The notes under the pieces were generated by a model, which did not search any database, was not told the origin of the DNA, and saw nothing but the letters and a program-made list of their open reading frames with translations. A stretch of 64,000 bases of DNA, from positions 94,563-158,562 of the forward strand of contig CAZOPV010000017.1 of assembly GCA_964582085.1 (NCBI GenBank), written 5' to 3'. Every line of letters begins with the position of its first letter. The first letter of the stretch is position 1. The DNA comes from JADGNF01 sp964582085. Its GTDB lineage: Archaea > Thermoproteota > Bathyarchaeia > Bathyarchaeales > Bathycorpusculaceae. Positions 54,179 to 62,540 of the stretch are shown here, one piece after another. Position numbers and translations under genes: made by a program.

Positions 54179-54553
54179 ATGTTCACTCCACAAGTTAACA
54201 AAAGGCTGAGACAGTTAACAAAATCAAACACCTGCACCTACGAAAAAGCCTCAGAATATGCTGAAGAACTCAAAAAATTAGCAGACAAAAAAATAACTAA
54301 AGACACAGCGCTAAAAAAAAGCAAAATTTTCAAAGCCTTGGGGGATCCAACGAGATTAAGAATTTTGGGATTATTGACTGAACGAGAGATGTGTGTCTGC
54401 GAAATTATGGTCGCGCTGGAACTTACTCAGCCGACGGCTTCACATCACCTCAAGATTTTGGAGAATGTAGAGTTGATAAAAGCCCGAAAAGAAGGCAAAT
54501 GGGTTTTCTACAGTCTACATGATTTACATAAAACAGTAGCTCTTATTAAATAA
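54179..54553 (+). CDS. ArsR-family metalloregulatory repressor (2)
   Basis: A 124-aa ArsR-type repressor with a helical N-terminal extension of about 45 residues. The core has FKALGDPTRLRILGLLTE, metal-site motif EMCVCEIM (Cys72, Cys74) and recognition helix PTASHHLKILENV. The extension, with Cys19, is absent from repressor 1. It lies directly upstream of the arsenite exporter gene and is probably induced by As(III)/Sb(III). Confidence 0.93.
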   Translation: MFTPQVNKRLRQLTKSNTCTYEKASEYAEELKKLADKKITKDTALKKSKIFKALGDPTRLRILGLLTEREMCVCEIMVALELTQPTASHHLKILENVELIKARKEGKWVFYSLHDLHKTVALIK

Positions 54554-54570
54554 TTGTTCAGAGATTTAAA

Positions 54571-54600
54571 CTATCATATTTAAATATCTAAATATGATAG
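54571..54600. promoter_or_regulatory. 30-bp inverted repeat, candidate ArsR operator of the exporter (site 3)
   Basis: Two perfect 12-base arms, CTATCATATTTA and TAAATATGATAG, are separated by AATATC. The left half contains the core ATATTTAAATAT (54576-54587), again overlapping the likely TATA box. The exporter start is 19 or 28 bases downstream. The double structure could bind two repressor dimers. Confidence 0.7.
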
Positions 54601-54627
54601 TTTTCACAGAAGCAAAAAGTGTCCTCT

Positions 54628-55689
54628 ATGAAAAACGAAAAAGAACAGACAGAACACGTCAGTCAAGAACGATCTTTAGGCATATGGGAGAAATATTTGA
54701 CCCTATGGATAGCCACATGCATCGCTGTGGGCCTACTTGTAGGCAGATTTTTCCCGGCTTTTGGCGAGTTCATGGATTCACTTAAATTTGCTAACCTTTC
54801 CATACCAATCGGCGTACTCCTATTTTTTATGATGTACCCCACCGTTTTGGGCATACGGTTTAGCGACGTAAAAATGGCTTCAAAAAACCCCAAACCTCTC
54901 ATAGTCACCCTTATTGCCAACTGGGTTGTAGCGCCTATAATCATGACTGTTTACGCCAACGTTTTTCTCGCAGGCAACCCCCAATACATAGCAGGAGTTA
55001 TTCTTCTCGGTTTGTCTCCCTGCACTGCCATGGTCATGTGGTGGATGTATTTGGCAAAAGGCGATATGGCACAGGGCTTAATCAACACAGCAATCAACGC
55101 CATGTTTATGCTTATTCTTTATGCTCCTCTTGCCGCGTTATACTTGGGAGTCAGCAGCATCCCCGTACCGTGGGACCTCATAGCAGTCAGCGTATTAGCC
55201 TTCATAGCATTACCTGTCGCCGCTGGTGCATTATCGCGCAGAATTATAATCAGCAGAAAAGGAGAAGAATGGTTCAGTAACGTGTACACTGCAGCGGTGG
55301 GCAAGGTTTCCATTGTGGCATTGCTGATAACTTTGATTGTACTCTTCTCCTTCGCCGGACAAACAATCCTCAACGACCCCTTATTGGTGGGATACATCGC
55401 AGTACCCAACCTACTACACTACGTTACCATGATTGCGTGGACCTATCCCCTCGGCTACTTTTTAGGCTGGAAATATGAAAGTGCCATAGACACCACACTT
55501 ATAGGCAGCAGTAGCCACTTTGAAGTCGCCATAGCAGTTGCAGTAACACTTTACGGCATCGGTTCTGGCGCCGCGTTAGCAACTGTTATTGGACCGTTAT
55601 TTGAAGTGCCACTTATGCTTTCACTTGTAAAACTTGGGTTACGAACAAGAAAGTACTTCCCACGAAAAAGGAAAGAGCGTAACACATAA
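54628..55689 (+). CDS. acr3: ACR3-family arsenite efflux transporter
   Basis: About 353 aa from ATG 54628 (an in-frame GTG at 54619 is possible). Ten hydrophobic segments of the BART superfamily. The family's essential cysteine lies in GLSPCTAMVMWW (Cys132 from this start). NLLHYVTMIAWTYPLGYF and SSHFEVAIAVA match conserved helices 8-9. It exports As(OH)3 or Sb(OH)3 with the proton gradient. The upstream arsR(2) and operator sites fit metalloid induction. Confidence 0.93.
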   Translation: MKNEKEQTEHVSQERSLGIWEKYLTLWIATCIAVGLLVGRFFPAFGEFMDSLKFANLSIPIGVLLFFMMYPTVLGIRFSDVKMASKNPKPLIVTLIANWVVAPIIMTVYANVFLAGNPQYIAGVILLGLSPCTAMVMWWMYLAKGDMAQGLINTAINAMFMLILYAPLAALYLGVSSIPVPWDLIAVSVLAFIALPVAAGALSRRIIISRKGEEWFSNVYTAAVGKVSIVALLITLIVLFSFAGQTILNDPLLVGYIAVPNLLHYVTMIAWTYPLGYFLGWKYESAIDTTLIGSSSHFEVAIAVAVTLYGIGSGAALATVIGPLFEVPLMLSLVKLGLRTRKYFPRKRKERNT

Positions 55690-55731
55690 AACAACATTAG
55701 TTAACAATTAAGTAATACCCTGTGAAGTTTA

Positions 55732-56355
55732 ATGACTCAAACAGAAAAAGAAGACCAAAAAGGGAATAAAGTGAAGGTTAATGACGCAATCTTCGGAGTT
55801 GCGATCCCTACAGTCTTAGCATTATTCATCATTTACGTTTCTATGCTATCCACACCTACTCTTGCAGGACTTAAATACCCGCTTCTAGAGGCAATCGTGA
55901 TAGTGGGCGTCCCCATGCTGATTGGATTAATTTGGAATCAGTGGGCAGGAGGCACTTCAGGTTTTCTGATGGGCAGTCTCTACGCACTCTATTATTCAGA
56001 TCAACTGTACGCTGCGCAAGGTACAACAGATATAAGTCTACTGGGAAATTTGGTGAGTGCCATGCTAATAGGTTACATAGCGGGCGCGTTAAACAAGCAG
56101 TCGGACGGCTACAGGAGAATGTTAATTTCAGGTGTAACTGCAGCAATTATGGGTTCCTTGATTATTTTGCTTGTTAACCAGTTTTCGTCAATCGTAAGTA
56201 ACCCTGGTTTGAGTGGCATAACTTTGGTTATTTTGCCAAGGATTATTGTTGCGTTACTAGTGCCATTAATTGCACAAAAGTTTTTGAAGAATAGAAAACA
56301 ACTAAAAAGCCCTAAATTACCACCCGCCTCTCTTTTGTTGCTCAACTTAGTTTAA
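55732..56355 (+). CDS. Membrane protein of unknown family, paralogue A
   Basis: A 207-aa protein with about six hydrophobic segments. The most conserved region is VGVPMLIGLIWNQWAGGTSGFLMGSLYALYY followed by SAMLIGYIAGALNKQSD, shared almost word for word with the protein at 59982-60611 (quoted in pieces: WNQWAGGTSGF, SAMLIGYIAGALNK). The Gly-rich helix pattern recalls small S-component-like carriers. It follows acr3 by 42 bases and is probably in its operon, so an arsenic-linked transport or permeation role is possible. Confidence 0.8.
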   Translation: MTQTEKEDQKGNKVKVNDAIFGVAIPTVLALFIIYVSMLSTPTLAGLKYPLLEAIVIVGVPMLIGLIWNQWAGGTSGFLMGSLYALYYSDQLYAAQGTTDISLLGNLVSAMLIGYIAGALNKQSDGYRRMLISGVTAAIMGSLIILLVNQFSSIVSNPGLSGITLVILPRIIVALLVPLIAQKFLKNRKQLKSPKLPPASLLLLNLV

Positions 56356-56468
56356 AATCAAGTTCCAACGAGGTAAGGAATGGGTGTTCTTCTTGGAGAA
56401 CAGTAGTGTTCTGAGGGGAGAGTTAAATTAGAGTTTGTAGCCATAAATATGAAATAGATAGAAAAAAG

Positions 56469-57431
56469 ATGGAGAAAAAAGCAATGATTACATCAAACAA
56501 TAAAGTAGCAGGAAAGTTAATTTTGACTTTATGTCTAATCATGTTGGTAAGCACAACAGTATTGCTTTCGGTACATGCGCAAGGCGCCGTTGATCCCTAC
56601 ACCGTGGGGTTGTGGCATCTTGATGAAATTGTACCTGATGGTTACCGTCAGATAACTTCTGACGCCACCGGAGTAAACCATGGAATTGTAGGTGGCGAAA
56701 CGTCAAATATGCTGGTTGAGGGTAAATTTGATAAGGCCCTACGGTTTAACGGCGAAAACTTTGTTTACGTTCCTATTTCGTTCTTAGTTGGCTTCCCTCC
56801 TTCTCCTCAGCCAATATACATTCCAATCTCACCCAACCTTAACATTCAAGAAGAAATTAAGCTTGAAGCATGGATTAATCTGCAGGAATTTACTAATGCA
56901 ACATATAATAATATAATAGTTAAATGCGATCGAAGTGATGCTTCTTGGGAAAACGTAAGTCGCGTAGTTGGGCTAGCTGTAAGGTCAGGAGTTTCTGAAG
57001 ACGGAATTCCAGTTCCTCAGGGAGCGCTGAGCGGGTTTGTTCTCACGGATACAGGCGCAGCCAATGAAATAGTAACTATTGGACCTGTTGTACCGCTAAA
57101 CGAGTGGTTACACGTAGCTTTCACCCGCACTTCTACAGGGATGCATCTCTACGTGAATGGTTACGAGCAAGAGGTTCGCGTTATCCGCGGCGTTCAGAAC
57201 CCCACAGGCAAAATAGTGAACGGCACCGAATACTATTTTGGCCATGACTCTAAAGTTATAATAGATGAAGTAAGAATCAGCAACACCGCACCAGAGAAGC
57301 AGACTCTTGCCGCCCAAATTGACATAGGATCAAACACATTGACAGCAATTGTAGTTGTCACCGTAGTTTTTGCAGTAGCTTGGGTTTTGCGGAGAGCAAT
57401 TCAAATGTGGATAATCCACTCAAGGACTTAA
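56469..57431 (+). CDS. LamG-domain surface protein
   Basis: A 320-aa protein. A signal peptide (residues about 16-37, ending LSVHAQG) leads to a LamG/concanavalin-like domain (about 45-265: YTVGLWHLDE, GKFDKALRFNGENFVYVP, LEAWINLQEF, WLHVAFTRTSTGMHLYVNG). A C-terminal membrane helix (LTAIVVVTVVFAVAWVL) anchors it. It probably binds carbohydrate outside the cell. No visible reason for its place in the arsenic-type cluster. Confidence 0.85.
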   Translation: MEKKAMITSNNKVAGKLILTLCLIMLVSTTVLLSVHAQGAVDPYTVGLWHLDEIVPDGYRQITSDATGVNHGIVGGETSNMLVEGKFDKALRFNGENFVYVPISFLVGFPPSPQPIYIPISPNLNIQEEIKLEAWINLQEFTNATYNNIIVKCDRSDASWENVSRVVGLAVRSGVSEDGIPVPQGALSGFVLTDTGAANEIVTIGPVVPLNEWLHVAFTRTSTGMHLYVNGYEQEVRVIRGVQNPTGKIVNGTEYYFGHDSKVIIDEVRISNTAPEKQTLAAQIDIGSNTLTAIVVVTVVFAVAWVLRRAIQMWIIHSRT

Positions 57432-57505
57432 AATAGCAAAGACCAAAAAACTGAAATCGCAAACAAAGAAATCACAGTTGCAAGTAGTTAGTTGGAGGGG
57501 TGGTT

Positions 57506-58678
57506 GTGGGTATAGAACTCAGACTATTAGAATTGTTGCTTCGTCAAAAACTCTTCGATGAGGGGTTAAAAGGCGAAGTAAATACCCCTCTCATTGTTTC
57601 ATATGCAGTCACCAAAGCCTGCAACCTCCGATGTCGCCATTGCCACGTAGAAGCAAAAGAGGCTTTAGCTAACGAGTTGAGCTTGAAAGAAGCCATGCAA
57701 GTCATCGGAGAGATGTCCGAGCTTGGAACTAAAGCTCTGATTTTCAGCGGTGGAGAACCGTTACTTCGTAAAAATTTTGTTTTGGCACTAGCGGAGTATT
57801 GTGTGGAGTTAGGGATAATTCCCTCTATTCTCACAAATGGACTATTGCTTCATCACAAAGTGGCAATGGAGTTGAAAGACGCAGGCATAATGGCAGTCGG
57901 CTTACCTATTGATGCACTAGATCCTGCGGATCACGACGCTCTCAGGAATATGCCTGGCAGCTTTGCCAAAGCCGTAAATGCAATCAGAACATGCAAAGCT
58001 GTAGACTTGGAAGTTGTTATCACGACTATGGCTTTGAAAGATACAGTGCATGAAATACCTAAGAGAATAGATTTGATGGAAAAGTTGGGCGCTGATCAAG
58101 TTGCGGTTTATGATTTAGTGCCTGTTGGACGAGGTAGAGAAGTAATGGATAAAGCGATGAGTCAAGATCAACGGGTAAACCTGATAAAGTACCTTCAGCA
58201 TAGACAGGAAAGCTCCGAGATGGTTTTTACAATGTCCGGCGGTCAGCCGCTTTATCCCGAGATCGCATATGCAATGCATAAAGCAAATGGCACAGCACCG
58301 AAAGATTTACTGATAAAGGAGTTTTGGGTTCACAATCCGGTAGGGTGTCATGCGGGCATTTTATATTTTAGTTTACGGCCAAATGGAGATGTTTATCCAT
58401 GCACCTTCTTGCCTATTAAAGTTGGCAATGTACGTGAACAAAATCTTGCTGACATCTGGCGCAACTCTAAAATTCTCAAAGAACTTAGGCAGAGACGCCT
58501 GCTTAAAAACGCTTGTGGCAAATGTGAATATCAATGGACTTGCGGTGGCTGTAGAGGACGAGCCTATGCTTGCACTGGTGACTACTTGGAATCTGATCCG
58601 ATGTGCTTACGGGATTTGATGCGAGAAGAAAAAGTTGACCCTGCAACGGTGAAAAGGTTTGGCTGGTGTGTAGGCTAA
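57506..58678 (+). CDS. Radical SAM protein with SPASM domain
   Basis: About 390 aa from GTG 57506, which has GGAGGGG 5 bases upstream (GTG 57500 is in frame). The AdoMet-cluster cysteines are Cys39, Cys43 and Cys46 in ACNLRCRHCHVEA, followed by FSGGEPLLR. The C-terminal SPASM part starts at CHAGILYFSLRPNGDVYPC and continues with ACGKCEYQWTCGGCRGRAYAC, giving enough cysteines for one or two auxiliary clusters. The layout resembles AhbC/AhbD/NirJ-type haem enzymes and peptide-modifying enzymes; the substrate is unknown. It sits between the acr3 operon and two ferredoxins that could supply electrons. Confidence 0.88.
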   Translation: MGIELRLLELLLRQKLFDEGLKGEVNTPLIVSYAVTKACNLRCRHCHVEAKEALANELSLKEAMQVIGEMSELGTKALIFSGGEPLLRKNFVLALAEYCVELGIIPSILTNGLLLHHKVAMELKDAGIMAVGLPIDALDPADHDALRNMPGSFAKAVNAIRTCKAVDLEVVITTMALKDTVHEIPKRIDLMEKLGADQVAVYDLVPVGRGREVMDKAMSQDQRVNLIKYLQHRQESSEMVFTMSGGQPLYPEIAYAMHKANGTAPKDLLIKEFWVHNPVGCHAGILYFSLRPNGDVYPCTFLPIKVGNVREQNLADIWRNSKILKELRQRRLLKNACGKCEYQWTCGGCRGRAYACTGDYLESDPMCLRDLMREEKVDPATVKRFGWCVG

Positions 58679-58688
58679 AAAATGTTAT

Positions 58689-59039
58689 TTACCGAGTTTC
58701 ACAGTCAAAACAAATGTCTTTTTCTCGGTTGGTCCAGTAGGATTTACCGCAGATGCGGCATGTAGTTTTTCGAATCAACTCTTTGCTTTTTACTTCCTCA
58801 TGGGCAACTGTTTGGTTGAAAGGAAAAACTATGGCTCGTTTGTGGCAAAGAGGAGCACATGCAGAACAATGAACCGTACTGCAACCCCCGCCACATTTAG
58901 CTGGAAAAGAAACCACAGCTTTGCCGCCTTGGAAGGTGAAAACACCGTTTGGGCAAAATTCTATACATCGGGGGTTGCCACTGTGAACACAGCCGTCGCA
59001 CTTATCAGAATTGATTATAGGAAACCAAGGAGTTACCAA
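58689..59039 (-). CDS. Ferredoxin-like 4Fe-4S protein with C-terminal zinc ribbon
   Basis: A 116-aa protein. The first cluster site is CDGCVHSGNPRCIEFCPNG; the second is split with extra cysteines (CGGGCSTVHCSACAPLCHKRAI). The last 30 residues form a Cys4 zinc ribbon (TTCRICGKSYW ... KDICFDCE). It is a likely electron carrier. It lies 14 bases downstream of the second ferredoxin gene, so they are co-transcribed, and converges on the radical-SAM gene. Confidence 0.85.
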   Translation of the reverse strand: MVTPWFPIINSDKCDGCVHSGNPRCIEFCPNGVFTFQGGKAVVSFPAKCGGGCSTVHCSACAPLCHKRAIVFPFNQTVAHEEVKSKELIRKTTCRICGKSYWTNREKDICFDCETR

Positions 59040-59053
59040 CTTGTTTCACTGCC

Positions 59054-59347
59054 TCAACTTTTGATGTTCTCGCTTTTTAGTTGATCAATTACTTTTTGAG
59101 TTTCCTCTTCCGAGGGATGCGTTATAGCCCCAGTTGGGCAAATTTCCTCGCAACCTCTGCAGAAAACAACACAGTTGTTTGGATTTTTCACAACAGATAG
59201 CCGTTTTCCATCTTTCTCTTTGAAAGCAAAGACGTAATTATTGCAAAACTCTACACAGCTACCGCAAGATATACATTTATCACAGTTTATCTTTGGTTCC
59301 CAAGGTATTTTCTCTCTTGGAACCCCTCCGTATGTTTCTTCGGTCAT
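59054..59347 (-). CDS. Ferredoxin, 2[4Fe-4S] type
   Basis: A 97-aa protein. Cluster-binding runs are CDKCISCGSCVEFCNN and CVVFCRGCEEICPTGA. Note Asn after the fourth cysteine of the first run, where Pro is usual. The ATG at 59347 is 53 bases downstream of palindrome site 4. It could pass electrons to the radical-SAM enzyme encoded nearby. Confidence 0.9.
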   Translation of the reverse strand: MTEETYGGVPREKIPWEPKINCDKCISCGSCVEFCNNYVFAFKEKDGKRLSVVKNPNNCVVFCRGCEEICPTGAITHPSEEETQKVIDQLKSENIKS

Positions 59348-59400
59348 TTTTTAATCTCTTTTTATGTGTCTGTTTTTCTCACAACCCCAATTAAATATTA

Positions 59401-59412
59401 ATATTTAAATAT
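59401..59412. promoter_or_regulatory. Palindrome ATATTTAAATAT, candidate ArsR operator of the ferredoxin genes (site 4)
   Basis: The 12-bp core is perfect and is flanked by a further A+T-rich half (AATATT). It contains TTTAAATA as a TATA box for the minus-strand ferredoxin pair. It matches the core at the arsR and acr3 promoters. Confidence 0.5.
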
Positions 59413-59544
59413 CGCTATAATTTTTTTAGTATCCGTTCGATCTGCCACGAATAATTTTGATTAAAAACCGAACTACGCCATCCAAAACGAGTAAATCTAA
59501 ATTAAGAAACTTTTTCGCAAGTTAAAGTTTAACTTCGCCCTCAT

Positions 59545-59909
59545 CTATATTGGAAACCCCATTTTGTCTCTGCTGACTGGGATACCTCTTTCTCTTAGAA
59601 TGATGCTTTTCGGAGAATTATAGAACATAAAGTAAAGCAGCTTGCGTAACATTTGTTGAATGATTACCCGCAACTCTTTTAAGATTAATTTTTCAATAAC
59701 GCCTGCAAGTTTCTTGCCCACAACTTTTAAACTCGGTGAGTGCCTATCATAGGGGTTGCAGCTACACTGTATTTTGCAAATTTCTCTTTTGCAATAACAT
59801 TAAGCTTTTTGCGTGGCTCTTTGGGCATTTTCTTCAGTTTGTTTACATCCTGAGCACAGCAACTTTGCTTGTTAACCCAAACTTCAAACTTGCCTTGTTT
59901 TTTCCTCAA
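59545..59909 (-). pseudogene. Possible thioredoxin-like gene, interrupted
   Basis: A 60-aa frame starts at TTG 59909 and reads KFEVWVNKQSCCAQDVNKL, then KFAKYSVAATPMIG. A strand-CC-helix start and a later ATP (cis-Pro-like) box recall small thioredoxin-like proteins. It stops at 59727. A second frame, overlapping it, continues to 59545 with SLKVVGKKLAGVIEKLILKE and looks coding. They may be one broken gene or two overlapping ones. The start lies about 25 bases below a TATA box inside operator site 5, on the divergent side. Confidence 0.35.
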
Positions 59910-59930
59910 AGCGACTTAAACCTTAAATAA

Positions 59931-59944
59931 ACATATTTAAATAT
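59931..59944. promoter_or_regulatory. Palindrome core ATATTTAAATAT, candidate ArsR operator (site 5)
   Basis: The core lies at 59933-59944 inside ACATATTTAAATATAAC, close to site 2. It is placed 37 bases before the membrane-protein gene at 59982 and 23 bases before the divergent TTG at 59909, so it could serve both directions. Confidence 0.55.
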
Positions 59945-59981
59945 AACTAATTTATAATCCCCCCTCATAAGAGGAAAGGTC

Positions 59982-60611
59982 ATGGAGTTCAGTTGGAGAG
60001 ATTGGAGTCGCAGCGACATCATATATGGGGTTATAGCACCCCTTTTAGTAGTATTGGTCATAGTGGGTCTTTCATTGGTAAGACCGTTTTTGATGAAGAG
60101 CAGCGGGGGCAATTTCGAGGCAGTGGGCCTATACATAGGAATTATTAGCGAGTTAGAAGAACTTGTCATCATAGTTGGAGTTCCATTGCTTTTGGGTCTA
60201 GTTTGGAACCGCTGGGCAGGCGGCGCCTCAGGCTTTCTATTGGGCAGCATTTATGCAATGTGGTTTGCAGTCAAATACGGTATGTTCTCGTTTAGCGCGT
60301 TCAGTAGAGGAGGATCAGGCTTTGGTCCAACAATTCTGGGATACGTCCTCAGTGCAATGCTAATAGGCTACATGGCGGGAGCATTAAATAAGCGGTCTGA
60401 CGACTTTCGGCGGATGCTCATCGCAGGGATAGCGTCAGCGACAACAGGCGGAGTGTTCTTGTTTGGGATGTTTCAGCTTTCCCCTTCAAACGTTATAACA
60501 GGTGTAGATGGATTCTTGCTTACAGTTTTAACCCGCGTAGCAGCAGGAGCCATAATACCCCTGATAGCCAAAGTTTTCATGTGGTATGGAGTCACAGCAC
60601 ACAAGACATAA
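59982..60611 (+). CDS. Membrane protein of unknown family, paralogue B
   Basis: A 209-aa protein with about six hydrophobic segments. It shares with the 55732-56355 protein the blocks VGVPLLLGLVWNRWAGGASGF, cited as WNRWAGGASGF, and SAMLIGYMAGALNKRSDDFRRML. GAGGAAAGG precedes the ATG. It stands alone behind operator site 5. Two copies under the same kind of operator argue for a role in the metalloid response, unknown in detail. Confidence 0.8.
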   Translation: MEFSWRDWSRSDIIYGVIAPLLVVLVIVGLSLVRPFLMKSSGGNFEAVGLYIGIISELEELVIIVGVPLLLGLVWNRWAGGASGFLLGSIYAMWFAVKYGMFSFSAFSRGGSGFGPTILGYVLSAMLIGYMAGALNKRSDDFRRMLIAGIASATTGGVFLFGMFQLSPSNVITGVDGFLLTVLTRVAAGAIIPLIAKVFMWYGVTAHKT

Positions 60612-60637
60612 ACTGCGTGAATGTTATTAGATTTGAT

Positions 60638-62427
60638 TTAATTGATTTGCAGCCCGTTGGGAGTTATAGGTATTGTGATTACGAATTTTGCACCCTTGCC
60701 TAGCTCGCCTACTTCTGTTATGTCCCAACCGTAGAGGGTCGTTATTTTTTTAACTAGGAATAATCCATGTGCTTCTGAACGGCTTTCGAATAGTGCTGTC
60801 TTCATTGTTTCTGCGATGCCTACACCATCGTCTTCATAAATCAATTTTACTTTGTCTTTTTCCACCGTGAAATGGGCGCTTATAGTGGTTACTTTTTTGC
60901 CGTGCTTCAGAGAGTTGTCAATTAGGTTGTAAAAGACTTTGCTAAGCATAGAATCTGCTGTTACTGTAAGTCCGTTCAATTTGTTTAGTACGCGTTGTGG
61001 CAGTTCGGGAAACAATTTAACAGCAGTATCGAAGCATTCTTCTGCATTTATAGTACGCGGTGTTTCTACACCTATTTCTTCGTAGTCCTTGCTGAAATTT
61101 AGGAGGCGCTCTGTTTGTCCTACAAGTCGGAGTATTTTTTCGGCGAATTCAACTATCTCTGGATTTGCACCCATTTTTTTCTGAAACACATAGACGTGGC
61201 CTGCAATAGCGGCAAGTTTATTTCGGACATCATGTCTGGTTAAGCCACCAATGACGTTTAGTTTTTCATTAAATAGCGCCAAAGCCCGATGGGTTTTTTC
61301 AGCTCTGAGATATCCACCATTATTCCACATAAACAAGGGTTACCGCCCTCATCGAAAACACGTTTTGAATAGACCATTACAGGGAAGGCTGTACCATCCT
61401 TTTTGAGCAGTTGATATTCGTTGCCTAATGACTCTTCGCCTTGTAATATTCTCTGAATGTTTTGCGCAGCTCTTTTCCTGTCTTTGGGTGCAAGAAACTC
61501 CACCGCGTCTTGCCCTAAGGCGTCACTGGTGGCGAAACCGGTGATTTCCGTTGCCGCCTTGTTTATGTAAATTATTTTTCCTTCGCGGTTAGTCTTGAAT
61601 ACTATTTCAGGCATTGAATCAAGGAAGTCTCGAAAACGCCGCTCACTTTGTTTGAGGGCTTCCTCAGCCTTTTTGCGTTCTGTAATATCTCTGATTGACA
61701 GGATAGTCTTGATTTCACCCGGTGAATCTTTAAAGACTGCTGATGAGACATCTGCTATAAATGTTGTTCCGTCTTTTCGTCTGAAAGTCAGTTCAGCTCT
61801 TACGTACCCTGTTTTTTCACGCTCTTTAAGCGCAACTTCCAACTTTTCATCTTTGACAACTAATCCTTCTCGTCCTGCTTTCTTGATTTCATCTTCAGTC
61901 ATGCCTAACATGCGGCACGCTTGTGGATTTGCCGAAAGAATTGTACCGTCAGGTTTTGTCATCATTATTCCGTCTAGGCTATATTCAAATATCGACTTGT
62001 AGCATTGTTCGCTTTTATTTAAAGCCCGTTCAGTCCGAGCTGCCTTCACCACACTTAAGATTGCATGTTCAAGTTCACCAAAAACTGTTTCAGTTGTACC
62101 GTGTTTGTTTAGATAATAGTTAGCACCAAGGTTCAACGCTTTGATAGCAACTTCTTCTCGACCCTTACCCGTGAATAATATAAATGGTATACTATTTCCA
62201 CTTTTACGTAACTCTTCAAGTAACATGAGACCATCTCTGCCAGGCATATCATAATCAGCAACGATAACGTCAAACGACAAAGAAGCCAATGCTTGCAGAG
62301 CTTTATCGGCGGAAGCAACAGCTTCAACGACAAATTGCCTATTTAGCGTTAAAATCTGCTGTGCGACATCCAAAAAAGACAGATCATCATCAACATACAA
62401 AATACGCAGCAATCCCGCATCAGCCAT
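60638..62427 (-). pseudogene. Receiver-PAS-PAS histidine kinase, split by a frameshift
   Basis: Two frames give one kinase of about 595 aa. 62427-61258 encodes a receiver domain (DDD at 13-15, Asp58 in VADYDMPGRDG, FTGKG) and two PAS domains. 61336-60638 encodes the kinase part: LTRHDVRNKLAAI (H-box), YNLIDNSLKHGK (N-box), EDDGVGI and EAHGLFLVKKI. The break lies in the A6 run after ISELKK, near 61290-61300, where adding or losing one base restores the frame. It is close kin to the protein at 16993-20100, which has the same receiver-first layout and H-box. Real loss or sequencing error. Confidence 0.85.
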
Positions 62428-62540
62428 GCCCTAGCGCAATCCCCAAAATTTAATAGCACAAGGCAGCATTTATTTTTTTTTGAACGCAAAAAAAGAAAAC
62501 TGAAATGTGTTAAAAGCAGCAAAAGGTACTGTCACCCAAC

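Noticed and set aside
57506..58678. ArsS (arsenosugar) assignment for the radical-SAM protein
   Set aside because: The C-terminal part is a SPASM-type Cys cluster, not the ArsS domain; only the context suggests arsenic.
59736..59930. Plus-strand frame opposite the thioredoxin-like remnant
   Set aside because: Hydrophobic by chance, without a ribosome site, and ends just before the operator of the next gene.
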